From: Tubiluchus corallicola
Lineage: Eukaryota; Priapulida; Priapulimorpha; Priapulimorphida; Tubiluchidae
Reading direction: 5' to 3'
Assembly (NCBI GenBank): GCA_030141605.1
Contig: JAQGDQ010000176.1
Span: 64,001-124,000 of the forward strand
Length of the DNA: 60,000 bases
Position numbers and translations under genes: made by a program. Each line of letters opens with the position of its first letter. Positions within the stretch are counted from its first letter, which is position 1. This document shows, piece after piece, positions 11,301 through 26,300 of this stretch. A model generated the notes under the pieces. The model was not told the DNA's origin, made no database searches, and saw only the letters and a list, made by a program, of their open reading frames with translations.

Positions 11301-14300
11301 ACTCGATTATATGGAAGCAAACGACATTATCAAAAATGTTACAGAACCTACAGACTGGGTTTCAAGTCTTGCCTACAGTCGTAGAGGAAATGGCAGCATA
11401 AGGATGCAAGATACCTAAACAAAGCACTAAAGAGACCGCACCACAAGACACCTACGATTGAAGAGCTAACACACAAATTTGCAGGTGCTCGTTACTTTAG
11501 CAAACTAGATGCAAAAAATGGGTATTGGTCTGTACGTTTGCACCCAGATTCACAGCTTCTCACAACATTTCAATCACCTTTTGGCAGATATGCCTTTAAG
11601 AGACTTCCATTTGGCTTGTCTGTGTCGCAAGATGTTTTCCAACACCACATGGATGCAATTCTTAGCCAGTGTGATGGTGCAACTGGTATTTCTGATGACA
11701 TTGCGGTATATGGTTCTACCCAAGAGGAACATGAGACAAATTTGCATCAGCTAATGAAAGTTGCTGCTAAAGGTGGTTTTGTTTTTAATTCAGAGAAGTG
11801 TGCAATAAAGCAATCTAGCATTTGCTTCTTCGGGATGGTGTTTTCAGCAGATGGTGTAAAGCCTGATCCCTGTAAGGTTGCTGATCTTTGTGCTATGCCT
11901 ACCCCAACATCGAAAAATGAGTTACAAACAATTTTAGGCTTCATCACATATCTTGCTCCATTTATAAATAATCTTTCAGACAAAGCTGCAATTCTTCATG
12001 ATTTGCTAAAGCAAGATAGTGAGTTTGTGTGGCAAGTGCACCATGATAAATGTTTTGAACAGCTTAAAAAACTTGTAACATCAGAAAGTACCCTTCAGTA
12101 TTTTGACGTAAACAAAGAAACTACGTTGCAAGCAGATGCTAGTGTCAGGGGTTTAGGAGCTACTATTTTGCAAGATGGAAAACATGTTGCTTACGCTTCA
12201 AAGAGTCTCACGGAAACTGAGTCTCGCTATGCTTGCATAGAAAGAGAACTGTTAGCCATTTTATTTGGTGTGCAAAGATTTCGCACATATTTGTACGGAA
12301 CAAGATTTCGTGTCATCACGGATCATCGTCCATTAGTCATGATCACAGAGAAAAATGTTACAAGTGCATCACCTCTCATACAGCGCATGTTACTCAAACT
12401 TCAGGAGTATGACTATTATGTCGAATATCATCCAGGAAAGGATGTGGCAGTAGCTGACACACTGTCTCGATTGCCAAACATGGAAAATAGCAAACCCATT
12501 GATTTAGATTTGCAAGTACATCTTCTACAGTTTAGTACAAATAAGATGAGTGAAATTCAAGTCACAACGAGAAGTGACCCTATGCTTAACCATGTAATGG
12601 AGATAATCACAGTTCAGTGGCCAAGCACCATTAAAGGTTTGCCTACACATCTACGACCATTTTGGTCTATGAGAGATGAACTAACGGTTCACGATGGCAT
12701 CATCCTGAAAGGAATTCGTGTTTTAGTCCCAGAAAAATTACGCAGAGATGTGCTCACACAACTGCATTATGGGCACTTAGGCTCTGAAAAAACGAAACTT
12801 GGAGCTAAAAGGACAGTCTACTGGTTGAACATAAATCAAGACATCGACAAACTTGTCCAAGCTTGTCCAACATGCCAAGAGTACAAAGTATCTCAGCCAC
12901 ATGAAACTCTGATACCTCATGAAATTCCAACCAAGCCTTGCGATAAGGTTGGAACTGATCTTTTCCATATGGATGGATGTGAATGGTTAATCATAGCTGA
13001 TTACTATTCTAAATATCCTGTGGTGAAAAAGTTGCACAATCCATGCACAAGTGCTACAGTGATATCAGCAACGAAGCAAGTTTTTTGTGAATTTGGCATT
13101 TGTTTGGATGAAAGCTGAAAGGCAATCTTCCTGAACAGATACATAATAAATTACCGCATAAAGATGAGATTTATCAACGACTGAAAGAACGGCAGAATGT
13201 ACAGACAGTGTACCACGATCAACACGCGAGAGACCTTCCTCCATTGTACCCAGGACAAAGGGTACGTGTGCAGAATAACATTGGACAGTATCCAGGTACT
13301 ATTGAGTCACGATGCAATGAACCACGTTCATACATGGTTCAGACACCTAATGGAAATGTAATTCGCAGGAACAGACATCAACTGGACGAAACTCTTGAAC
13401 AACCATCATCAGTGAAGAAGAAAGTTACATTCACTGAGCCTTTCAGAACAATCATACCACAAAATCAGGCGGCACAGCCTTGTGTAAAACCGATGAGCAT
13501 TGCAAAAGATGATTATAAGATTAACATGGAAAGAAACAATCAGCAAGATAATAGTGCAAATGGTTATAAAACTAGAAGTGGTAGAATCATAAAACAACCT
13601 AAACACTTTGAATTTGAAAAGTACTAAGTTTCGTATATTAATTCAAACGCTGTATGAAACTGCGTTATGCAAATTTTGTTAATATGTTAATTGACCATGC
13701 ATATTTAGTTTTGCCAGAGTTATAAAAAATTTGAAGTGCTAAAAAAAATTGAGCACATTTACTGTTATGCAGTTCATTCATGTTTCTTGTGAATTTTAAC
13801 AAAGCTATAAAGGGTTAGGCTAGTTACAATATCTTTACCATTAGTCAAGCTTGTATTATAACTTCTGGTTAAAGGAAAAGCACACCTCTAATTTGCAGTG
13901 ATGGGATGTAATAATATCTCAATGACTATTTAATGTGTGCATGCATAACAGGAGAGTAGTCTCCGCCATGTCATAATTCTCAAGACACGCTTGTAATAGT
14001 GCGTTCTGAATTATCTATTAAATGTGTTGTAAACTCTACTACATTGTTCAGACACGTCATGTATCTTCAGTTCATAAGCTTGGTTTGTTAATTGGTATCA
14101 ATAGATGCCCAGCCTATAACGATTCTTCTTAAGAGTTGCTTTCGTTTGGTTGGTACTGTTGAGGCTGTTGGGCTACCAATCAGTCACTGGTAGTTGTCCA
14201 GGAATAACCTTGGTCTTAACAGATTTTTTGAGCCCTGCTTGTTTGAAATCTTAGACTGCCTTTTTCAAGTTAATTGTGATTTTTTGTTAAACTTACCATT

Positions 14301-17300
14301 TATGTCGCCATTAATTTAACTAATTGCTCATATTATTGGTTTTGTTCCTAGGTTTATTATTACAATGCAAAAACAAGAGAAGCTGCTTGGACCAAACCTG
14401 AAAATGTTAAGATCATAAATCAGGCGGAACTAGAACAAATGGTTCAAGCTGCCGCAGCAGCACAATCGACCAATACTAGTCAGAGTATTGGAGGAACTTC
14501 TACTGCTGCACAAGCTGCCGTTGCACAAGGTGAGTCATATATGAACATGTACATCTGGGTTTTCTGTATTTAAGCATGGTTGTCAGTAAGGTGCACAAAC
14601 TAACACTGTTTGATTTGAAATGGCCAGTAACGACAGCAAGCATTGTAATCAGTTTATTTTTACAAGTTGTGATAGGTATTGCTACTGTGCATCTGTTCAC
14701 ATTTAGTGAAATTTTCTGTCATATTGTCTAATGGTTTGCATTTTAAATATTGCAGCACAATTAGCTGTACAAGCAAAGTCTGGTGGAGAGGCACAAGACG
14801 ACGAAAATGAAGCAGAATCAGCACCACAAGCTCAACCAGATACATCCCAGCATCAAATGCCACATCAGCAACACCCTGGTCCGGGACCTGGTCAGGGACC
14901 ACCTCCATTTGGTATGTAGATATTGAAATATGTGGCAATGTTCTACTAAACCTTCTGCTGTGCAGAACTGTGATTTGTGCACGATACCTGTATCATTTGT
15001 ATTATTGCAAAGATTTTGTCATTGTTTTCAGGCCACCCTTCTCAAGGGCCCCCACGAAACATGCCTCCTCCTGGATTTCGTCCCCCATTTGGTGCAGGTC
15101 CAGGTCCAGGAATGTTTCCTCCTGGCCAGGGAGGCCCTCCAGGCATGCCTCCTCCTGGCATGATGGGTATGCCTCCTGGAGTTCCGCCACCAGGTAAGTG
15201 TTAAGAATTTTTAATGTTACTTAAGTGAAGGTGGCAGTGGTGGCAAGTTTGCCAAGTCTTTCTGATTTAATGGCTACTCTTGACAACTAAATTGCTAATT
15301 TTTAATCACAGTCATTCATTCTCATATTATGTGGCATTACGGGATAAAGTTGCACATTGTTTACATTAACTGTGTGTTAATCACTTTTGGTTTATTTTTA
15401 TATAATACATATGATGTAAACGTTTTGAGTATTTATGTATTTAATCTTGGCATTTCGTTTGTAGGTATGTTTGGGCCAGGACCTGGAGGACATTTTTCAG
15501 GACCTCCTGGAATGTTTCCTCCTGGGGGACCCCAGCAAAGCCCATCATCGCAAAATGAGCCCGAAACAAAGGTAATAAAACATATTTTGCAAATTTCTGT
15601 TTGTTTTCTAAATATTTCTTAACTTAAATGGCTTCTGTTGTGTGGATGGTGCACAATTAGTTGGAATAACTTTGCCAAACAGCAAAACTTGCTTGCTAAC
15701 CTTAAAATACAACAACAGTATAAACATTATTTGAAGTTAGCATTGAGATCGACAGTTAACAAATAGCGATGACTATTATGATGTTTCTTCACCGACCACC
15801 AGCGGCAATATATTTTTGCTTACTACTTTTGAGCTATTCCTGTATTCAGGAAAAAGCTTCACAAAGAGTGTGAAGTGCACATTTGACTTTTTTGGCAATG
15901 CCAAGTTTTATATTATTTTAATTTTTAATTCGTTCATTTTTCAGAGCGAACAGCCAACTCCTGCTACAAGTTCTATGGAAGAGGAAGCTAAAAAATGGTC
16001 AGAGCACACCACAGGTGATGGCAGAGCATACTACTATAATTCTGTCACTATGGAATCCACATGGGAAAAACCTCAGGTCATGAAAGATGTTGAAGGTATT
16101 TCTGTTCTCTTGTTTGTATTAAATCTTTAGCATTTTATGATAGCATTTTTGTAAGTATTTTGCTGTTAAATTAATATGATATAAATCACACTTAGCTGCA
16201 AAAGCCAGTGCTCAAAAGCCTGATATTCAAGCTGAACCAGTGCGCACAATGCAAGAGGAGCCAAAGATGGAGCAGAAGGTTGTTGAAAGTCTTACACCTG
16301 AAAAGAAAAAGGAAGAAGATTCTGAAGATGAAGGCCAGAACTCTCCCGCTGAGCATGAAAAGGAGGAGGTGGGTTTTTGTGCTTCTGCTCATAATTGTAT
16401 TGATCTATTTGTGACTAAAAGACTTTTAAATGCAGCGATACGTATGAGACGTTCAGTATTTTCAAGTGTGTTGCTTCATATTTGGAGCTTGAAAACAACT
16501 GACCACGATGATCTTATAAATGCATATGTGCGTTTTCAATTATGTCAGCTTTTAACAAAGGCTATCTAACGGCATATATTGTTTTACTGTTTGGTCCAAA
16601 AGCTGTCACGTGGCCTATGATGTCCTAAGTTGTAAGATGCGTGAGTGTGCTTGTCTAATCATCAAACAAACAAGTCAGGCAAAAGGATTTCCTTTGTTAC
16701 AAGAATACGAGTAGAGAGTGTAGTTTTGCATTATGCCCAAAAAATGTCTTTTCTCGTTTACTTTAGCAAAAAGTACTCTGAATTTTGTTTATGTATGGAC
16801 CAGTTTTCTAAAATTTGAATTTTCATCTGTAGTTTAGACTACCATACTCAGCTATTAACTAATCGCTATAAATAAAATTGTAGCCGGATTTGAGGGGTTT
16901 GAAAAGATCTACAAAATGGTGTAAAGTTTTCATGTTTAGGATGTTTCTAGAAACTACATGTGTTACACATTAATTTTTGTGCTTGAGGCATAAAACTTGA
17001 ATGAATAAATTGTGCAGTTAAAAAGATGAAATGTTTATATATCTTAAGGGAAGTGTGATTGAAGTGAAAAAATTGGGGACTATGACTAAATTTAAAATTC
17101 AGCATTGTTAGCAGCCTCCAAGTACAATGGAAAAATTAAATGAAAATATTTTATGTAACGTCTTGTCGTACGTAATATTAATTATTAAATACTGATGAAT
17201 TAAGTTTTTGTTTTCTTGATGAACATTTATTAAATGACAGTTAGATTATGTGCCTTTCTGAAACTTTTTTGTTGTAAAACAGGAAAAAGAAGAAGAGGAA

Positions 17301-20300
17301 GAAATGACCGAGGAACAAAAAGCAGCTGAACGTTCTAAGCCCGTGTCATCCACGCCTGTGACAGGTACACCTTGGTGTGTTGTGTGGACTGGTGACGGAC
17401 GTGTGTTCTTCTACAATCCGACGGCACGACTATCGCTGTGGGATCGACCAGAGGAACTTGTTGGAAGAGCCGATGTTGATCCGTTAGTAGCTCATCCTCC
17501 TGTACCTGTTGAAAAAGGTATACTTTTTTATATTTATTTATGTTCTCATAAAATGTAAATGTAATAGATTTGGGCTTGCTCAGTCAAAGTAAGTATAGAA
17601 AGTACATTACAGAAAGTACCATGACATTAATGTAAATATATTTGAAATGGTAATCGTGAACAGCAACTTTTGTTGTGTCATATAACATAATGTATTACAC
17701 AGTTCGTTTAGTACATGTGCATTAGTCTAATAAGTTTCAATAGTATTCAGACCATTATGGTACTAATAAATAGTCAGATTACTAGCTACTAGTTTAGTTC
17801 AAATGGTTTTGTTTGTTCCAGCTATTAAGAAAAAAGCCGAAGAGCCAAGTGACTTGGAACCTACACCAAAGAAGAAGAAGAAGTATATTTATAGAATTAC
17901 TTATTTGAATAGCGTTTATTTTTATAGTTTCTCTATTTCTACTTTTACGTTATGTATTTTTGTTTTATTGAGAGAAGCTACAGTTTTGTATAGGAATCGT
18001 GTAGTTTGTTGCCTTGTACAGTACCGATACTCAACACAAATAGGATGAACATGTATCCTGTAATGATATTATAGAATATTTCAATGAATTTTCTATGATT
18101 TTCAATAAGTGTTAAGGCAATACATAAATAGGTGAAAGAAACTGGTGAATAGACTGCCATATATCAGTGCATTAATGCCAATATTTAATGCTTATTGTTT
18201 AATCCTTAATGTTTAATGTTTAAACTTCTAATAGTAAAATCTAAATTTGGTTAATTTTAAAATTAGGGCAAGCATCAGCAACTGAATTTTTTTGGGGTAT
18301 ACTAATCAATGATGATTTTGTCTTAAGGCATAAAGAATCTGCAAAAACAGAACCCACAGAGGATAAGTCAGAAGACAGTAATCGTAAAGGCGCCACCATT
18401 GACGCAGGAAAAGAAGCAGCCATTGAGGCAGAAGTGCGGGCTGCAAGGGAGCGTGCTGTCATTCCTCTAGAGACGCGCATGAAGCAATTCCGAGAGATGT
18501 TGCAAGAAAAGGAGGTTTGCTAAAGTCTTTTCGAACATTTGTATTCCCTGTTATTTTGCAGAATATTTTCCATCATCTTGACCTAAAAACACTATCTAAT
18601 TATTAATGTTTACACTGCATTGGTTTGATAATTTACCTCAAAATTTTGAATTGCACTAGCAGTTACTTAAACAAAATTCAAATTTAATGTTACAAAATTG
18701 GCATTTAGCACAGTGTAAAAATTTAAAATTTATCAAGTCTTTTTTCTCTTAGATTCTGTTTAAACTCTCCTTTGATTAGTATATGCTCAATATCATTATA
18801 ATACTAATATACTCTGGTTATTAGTATTTTTGACTGGTAAGGTTGGGACTTTGGTGGTTTAATTTTCTGCCTGTAAAACCACAGCTGGTTTGAGTATTTT
18901 ATGCCACGATACAAGTGTAAGCTGTTACAACAATTTTAGGTTTTTTTTTGTAAGTTTTTATTCATCTAATGAACATATTTTTAATTTGAGTAGCCTTTCT
19001 GTATGAAATTGCAAAGATTTGTCATTGATGGATTCTCAACTCAATAATTTTATGTTATCAAATGATTTGCAGAGAAATATAAAACAAATTTATAACGTTA
19101 GAAAGGAAATTTCGTTTCCCGAAATGTATGCTTTGATTCAAATATCATGTATATGAAAAGCTGTACTAGCAGTTTCAAGCAATGCATCAAAATTAATTAA
19201 ATATTTCTTGTCAGGGCCTAATAAACTGATTAAATGAGATGTAGAATTATTTACAGTCTCTAAATTAAATTTAAGGTTTAATAGCTCGAAGTTAGTTGGT
19301 TCCATATACACATAGTTTTCTTTTTTGAAATGGTGTTTAACACCATTCTTGATTACTAGCTTATTTTTCGTCAGATTACCCTCGAATTTAGTTAACTTCG
19401 AACTACACTGCAAAATTTCTTCTTATATTTGCTCAGTAACTGCAGTTAAAGCTGTTAAATTAATCAATATTTTTTAGATTTATTTTTATGCATGTAATGA
19501 AATGAAATGCTTTGTCATTAGTTATGCTGATAAAAACTTGATTTAGAAACTTGATTAGAAAATTTGCTTGTTTTGTACATTGAAAATAGGTGTTTCACTC
19601 TTCATACAATGACCATATGGTGACACAATAACAAAGCGTAATATATTTTGATGGAGTTAAATAGTGTTATGTAATTTTTATTATAAATAACTTTAGGCAC
19701 AAGTGTAAATGTCCCACACAATACTTCTTTAAATGAACTTTGTTTTCATTTCTACTCATTTCATGGATTTTATAATGCTTTTGATTTTTTTCTGATAAGG
19801 TATCAGCTTTTTCTACCTGGGAGAAGGAACTACACAAAATTGTGTTTGATCCACGATATTTACTTCTCACATCAAAGGAACGCAAGCAGGTAATTACTAT
19901 TAACTTACTATTTTGTGATGTCTTACAACACTAACTTCTTACAGTTGTAATTTATCTGCAGATTGTATTTTAATTTGTTTTTGCTTGCTCAGGTATTTGA
20001 GAAATATGTTAAAGAGCGAGCTGAGGAGGAGAGGAGAGAGAAGAGGAGTAAACTGAAGGAAGCTCGTGAAGCATTTCGACAGCTCATGGAAGAAGCTGCT
20101 TTACACAGCAAGTCAGTTGGTTATCTCTTGTATCTGTTATAAGTTACAACAATTGATTATTTTTATGAGTCAATTTCTATTTCATTGTGTAAAGTTTCAA
20201 TAGCTCATACATTACCCTTAGACCTGGGGTAAAAATAAAATGCTAAAGAATTCTGGGCTTCCTTACTTAAATGTGCATTTTTAGTTATTACCCAGTGACA

Positions 20301-23300
20301 GCATAGTTAACACCAGAGGTTTTCAAAACCCATTTCATTCATTGGTTTCTCGTATGTTGCTTCTTGATATAGAATTATATGTAAAATGAACTTTTTGGTA
20401 GTATATTTTACTTTTATGTGGTAATTATTAAAGCAATTTATGACTAAATTTTGTTTCTTCATCACAAAACTTCCATTTAAGTTTTAATGCCCATGTTAGC
20501 CTAAATAAAAAAAAACTTGTACATTTTGACATTTCATTTGATACAAATAGCTCACTGAATAAACCACACTCTTTCCTGGTTTTTTTAGTTCCTCTGCTGA
20601 ATGTCAATTCCTCGCCCAGTCTTCTCCTGATAAAATGCCTTCTCTAAGATTTGAAATTTCTCCCTTCTGAACTGATTTACATGCCATTTTCTTGCATTAG
20701 AGTGCTGACATTGTTAATGGAAATTTTAATAGAAGGTGAAAAAGAGAAATATTGTAGCATGTCCTAAAGACCTTTCCATATGAAATTCTATTACTTTCCA
20801 TTACCCTTATCTTTCTGAAAAGAAAATTCTTAGTAATTTAAAATTTCTGCTGCAATTTGTAAAATTTCACTGGCTCATGACAAAACGTTATTAATGTTAT
20901 TGACAGGATAAAGCAGTTTATACTTTTGGTTAGTGAAGTATGTACTGCAAACGCTTTGATTATTTTTTTGAATTTCCTTAAATTTCTTACTCATAGAATG
21001 ACCGTTAAAATATCTGCACCTAATTGTCAGCGTTGTGGTTTAAATTTACAAGTTTCCTGCAGCATTACTGCTAATGCAATTTTTCTGTGCAGAAAGCCAG
21101 CATATACATGTGATACAAAATTTCAAGATGAATTTTTTCCTTTATTTAAGTAAAGGGCTTTCTTGTTGTTTAAGGTGTTACTGATCACGCTACAAAAAAC
21201 TGCTCTTCTCACAGTTCCTACATATTTTTTAATTAAGTAGGATTAAGTCTAAAATTTTGTTTTAAATTTAAAGTTTAATTTTTACTTAAATCCTTTTGCT
21301 ATGTTTCATAGATCAGACTTCTTACTGTTTATATTATGCATCAAATGACCATCAAATGTTGTAGGTCAAGCTTCAGTGATTTTGCTGCTAAATTTGGCAA
21401 AGATGACCGATTCAAGAACATTGAGAAAATGCGGGATAGAGAGAGCTTATTTAGTGATTATCTATCGGAGCTTCGACGAAAAGAGAAGGAAACTAAAAGT
21501 AGTCAAAAAGAAAAGGTAAGCTCAGGTTTGTAGCAATCATTCCAGAGCGATATGCCCCAAAATATTGATATTATCGTCAATAATATTTTGCTATTATATC
21601 AATAATAATGACATCACAGTGTGCGGTGTTTATGAACTGTAACAAAGTTAACAAAGTTTCACATTTTCAGATGAAATTTGAGGTGAGTTCTTGAAAAAAA
21701 AATACTTTTTCAAAATTTCGTTTGAATTAAATTATTTTTAATATCATGTTTGTGTGTTTGTTGCCTTACATTGCCTTTCTTTTTAACTCCTATAATGCTG
21801 ATCACATATCTAGTAGTACATTATAACTTATATAAACTTCTATAACAAAGATTTTTTTCAGGGTATATCTATATGTGTCTATTATGCATTATCTATTTAC
21901 ATATTTATGGTCAGATGTCTTCAAAATGCTATGGTGTTCGATTTGTATTTGCGATACGTATTGCAGAATTTATATTTCAGCAATTGACAGAGACAGTATT
22001 ACCTATGAGCAGTCAACAAATGCCGTATATTTGACAAAGAATTATTTTTTTTCAGCATAACAAAACCATTACTTTTCAGGTTCAATAAAGCAGTGCCATT
22101 TGTTGATTTAATCACAAAACTTGATTATTGGTTTCATTCTCTTGGTTTTCTCTGTTTTCTGTTGTTGATAGTTAATTTGTTGAATGCTACAATAGGCTTC
22201 TTCATGAACTAGTGATTTGCATTTCAAGTGTATGTGTATATGAATAAATTTTTGAAAATACCTTTACCTGTTTCCACTGTTGTTTAATGTTCTTGTAACT
22301 ATGCTTCCGGTACATCCCAATCCAAATTCATGTATTAAAAGCATGTTTTGCAAACCAGATTTGACCATGTATTGAAATAAATTATATTTCTGACATTGTA
22401 TGTTGTGTTGTATAGTAACTGCTATCACTTTGTTGAGATTTTTAGTAATTTTCGATTGAAGTTGCTTGTTGGTTGCAAAGTTTTAACTGGTTCCTTTGTT
22501 CGGAAATAATTGTAACTTAAAGTTAACTTAAATGTTAAATTGTTTTAACAATGAATACTTCGACTGCTTTTCTTTGCTTTGTTGAGAAGTTATCAAGTTT
22601 TAGTTTTTTCCCAAAACAGCAGTGGCGCCATGACATGCCTATTCTGGCCATTTGGGCACGACCAGAACTGTAGAACATCTGTTGTAGTGCAGCAGGATAG
22701 CACAATAGCGACTATCACAAGCAGTTCAACTGGTATTAATCTTTGTCACATTCTGTGTTCAACTCTAACAAATTTGTCAAAAAATTATTTCTTAACAGAA
22801 CATATGTGAAATATGTCTCTGACAGTGTAACTGTACAAACGAATCTCTACAATTTGGCGTAATTTACTGTTATCGTGTCATGGTTAAAGATTTGAACAAA
22901 GTTTACATATTGTGTGTAAAGGAAGTCGTCATAATGTTCAGTGACAGACACATACATTGCTATTTAAATATTTTGATTAGCTCTGTTGCTTTGAATTATT
23001 TAATCAAGCTAGTATTTGTGCAAATGTGAAAATACTGAAGAGATTGGGTAATTGGGTGTGTAATTTATTTTTATCTGTGTAGTGTTTGCTTATAAATTAT
23101 TGTGCTAGTGTTGACCTCGAGTTTTAGTACAAAGCAAAGCCTCAATATTTGCCTGCCTTTTGCTTTTATCGGCCTTGTTCTAGGTGGAGGAAGAAGCACT
23201 GTTGAATGAGGATTATCTGTTGTTCTGATCTTTAAATCATTTTGCACTAAATTAACAAACCCACAAAACTATGTAAGCCAAATCATGTGCTTCTGCACAT

Positions 23301-26300
23301 AAGAGGTGACAGGCCGGACAAACTTAAATATTTATCAGCCATCGCTTAAACAATTTTGTTCCTTATCTGTTCAAGTGCTTACAGCCTAGAGTCACAAAAT
23401 ATATGGCATGCTAAGGCCTTACTCTATATAATGACCATTTCAATGTCAAGTGGTCACAAAGTGAAATTTTGTAAAATGGTCAGTGATGGATTTTCTGATC
23501 ATGCTCATAAACTTACCTTGGGGGAAAAACTTTTGAAACTGGCACTCGAGGTCAATACTGATGTTTTTATTCTGGTAATACCATACTAGCTTAAATAGCT
23601 TCTTTTGTCTCTCGTTACATATCAGACAGTGGTCTGCCTATTTCGATAGCTGTGTACAGCAACACATAATTTATGATATTATTTATAGTAAACAATAGAA
23701 AATCACTTAACAAATGCCACTGCATCTACAAACATTTGGCGGAATCAGTTTTTGAGTGAAAGTACAAATTCGGCTCCCCTGTAACAGAATATTGCGCAAT
23801 GAATGAATTGGTACTTGCTTGTTGCAAAGTCTCAAATTGTAATGCAGTATTCCACAAAAACTTTTGTCTGGTATTACCATTAATAATTGATACTGCTGTG
23901 ATATAAATGTGTTTTTAAATGATAGTTATGTGTAATGATGTAACATTGTATTTTCTAATGCAATAATCTGTAAAAGAATTAAATGTCAGTAATTATGTAA
24001 TTACTGTTTGAGAAGCATGGCAGCTAAAATGTATCACGTTCTTCATAACTGAAGTGAAAGTGCTGGTGCAAATTTAGGTTACTGAGTTACAATCACATCT
24101 GTGCTCTCTGCTATTGAATCATGATTTTTTTCCAGCAGCTACAAGTAATATTGAATTTGTTTTGCAGGATTTAAGCCTGGCGAAGTTCTTTTCTTAACAT
24201 ATATTTGTGTACAGTGCAGATATGCATTTCCTTAATGTAGATCTGTATAGTCATTGTTGAAAAAAGTTTTCTACATTTCAATAGCACTTGTGTTAAAAAT
24301 ATGATAACTGTTGTTAAGAAATGATACTTCGTCGGACTTATCTTTAAGTTAATAAAGATTTTTTTCAGGTTTTATAAAGTTTACATATTATGATTCTAAT
24401 ATTTATTTTTCTGTTGCAGGCTGTTAGACAACACAAAATATAAAATATTGTTCAAATTTCATAAACCATTTCTATTAACACAAAAGTTCTGTTTAAACGT
24501 AAAAGAACGTTGTTAAGCGCTATATTCAGATATTTTTACTCTCTTTACTTATGCAGTTTGTCCTGCAGCCTGCATCAGAAATTTAGTAATTGTGCTTTTA
24601 TAATTTCAGGCATGTTTTTCGAATTTGTTACTTTGTTAACTGATTCTATATTTTGTCATTTTAGCTAAAAGCTGACTTCATACAGCTGTTAAAGGAGCAA
24701 ACTGATTTGACCAGAGATTCAAGTTGGAGTGCGGTAAGTTGTTTCTATGATCATTCTATTTTTCTTGCTCCACCATTTATGTTTTTTCTTGTTTAAAAAT
24801 GCTTGCATTTTTGTTCTGTTTTTTTACTAAGCTTTTTTGCAGCTTCTTTTGCTTTCTTGAAACTGCATAATATCATTGTTTCAATACTTAATTTTGTTGT
24901 CTTTTATGTTTTTGTTTGTAAACAACACATGTAGTTTGTTGTTTCATTTGTATCTGGACAGTTATTTTGTAGACTACATTTATTTTTAATTAAAATATTT
25001 TGTTTTTAACATTATTATAAGACAACTTTTATTTCTATTATTAATTTACTGCAGTTGTTAAAAAAACTTTTTAAACTGCCTATCAAAGTTATGAAGAATG
25101 AATTCGGTATTTTTTGTTCGTGAGTTTGAAAATTTGCATTTAAATTTTGTACTCTTGATCATGAATAAGCAAAAAAGGCATGTGATGTGCACATAACATA
25201 TAATCGTGAAAAAGCCATTTACCTGTGACGGGTGATGAGATCGACCTCACACATGCAAAATACCTAACTTCATCCTTATGCTTTACTAGTTTTGTGTAAA
25301 ACAAATTAGCCTGAAAAGCTTATTTGCTATTGATGTATATAAGTGTTACTGTACAATGGAAATTGCTGGATTAAAGCTAATATGAAAAGTGAATTTATTA
25401 GTATGTGTGTGCGTGAGTTATTTGTAGAATTTTACTACATTCTACATTTTACATAGCTACTAAATTCATTATTTCGTTTGTTATTTGGCATTGACTTTTT
25501 CAGTTATTTATATAGTTCTTCGTCTAAGAAGTTATTTATTTGTTGTATACTGTGGTCATAATGTAAAACTAGATTTCTTGACTTTTTCTGTTAAAACTAG
25601 CTGCGTAATCTAGTCTAGTTTGTTGATGTACATAATTAATCTGTCTTGCATAATTATTTCATAAATTTTTGATCAACTTATCATATTTTATTTTGATAAT
25701 TTATTCTGTCAAATAATTCAGTATTTGTTTTTTGTTTTATTTTTAAATAACTTTATCATTTAGATAAGCAGCTACGCTTTGCATTAGCTAAATGCATTTT
25801 CAGAGCACTACGTAGATGAATTAATTACGTAATTGTAATAAAAAGCAATCTTACCAAGTACTTGCTTTTTGTCATGATTTTGTAATTTTTTTATATGTAC
25901 AGTGGCTTGAAAATATGTCTTAACAAAAATTTAGTGTTGATGCCAGGGTTTATTAGTAAAATAACATTATTCGTACTTGTTAGTGTACATAACAATGAAG
26001 TTTAATAACAATATATTTTAATGGTGATTTTTGCATTTTGCTCTAAACTTCGCTATGCTTGTTTACAGTGTGTACTGTGAAAATATAAACAAAACATCAC
26101 AACATGAAAAATGTGAAAGAGGTGTCTCTGATTCAGATAAAAAAAGAAAGAACAGATTAAGCAATTTTTCCTTTGAATGTTCTTAGCCAGCAACAGTGTA
26201 TTGTGTGTAAGTAGCAATTTGATGTTATTACAGGCTGTACTTATATTTTTAGCCCTGATCTGGTAATGTACTCTGAATGTTTAACAGGTAAAGAAGGTTG

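Larger units (their letters stand above)
9582..14069 (+). mobile_element. Ty3/gypsy LTR retrotransposon, defective
   Basis: A 4488-bp insertion in TCERG1 intron 4, in the same orientation as the gene. It has two 163-bp LTRs beginning TG and ending CA and 5-bp target duplications GTTCA at 9577-9581 and 14070-14074. Order: gag, protease, reverse transcriptase, RNase H, integrase, which is the Ty3/gypsy order. RT and RNase H are typical of the K02A2.6-like elements common in invertebrates. Several frameshifts and internal losses (see the parts) make it non-autonomous. Confidence 0.96.

Noticed and set aside
16240-16569. A + strand frame running from exon 10 into the intron
   Set aside because: The donor at 16369 and the exact match of exon 11 to WW3 in phase 0 show that the extension is intron.
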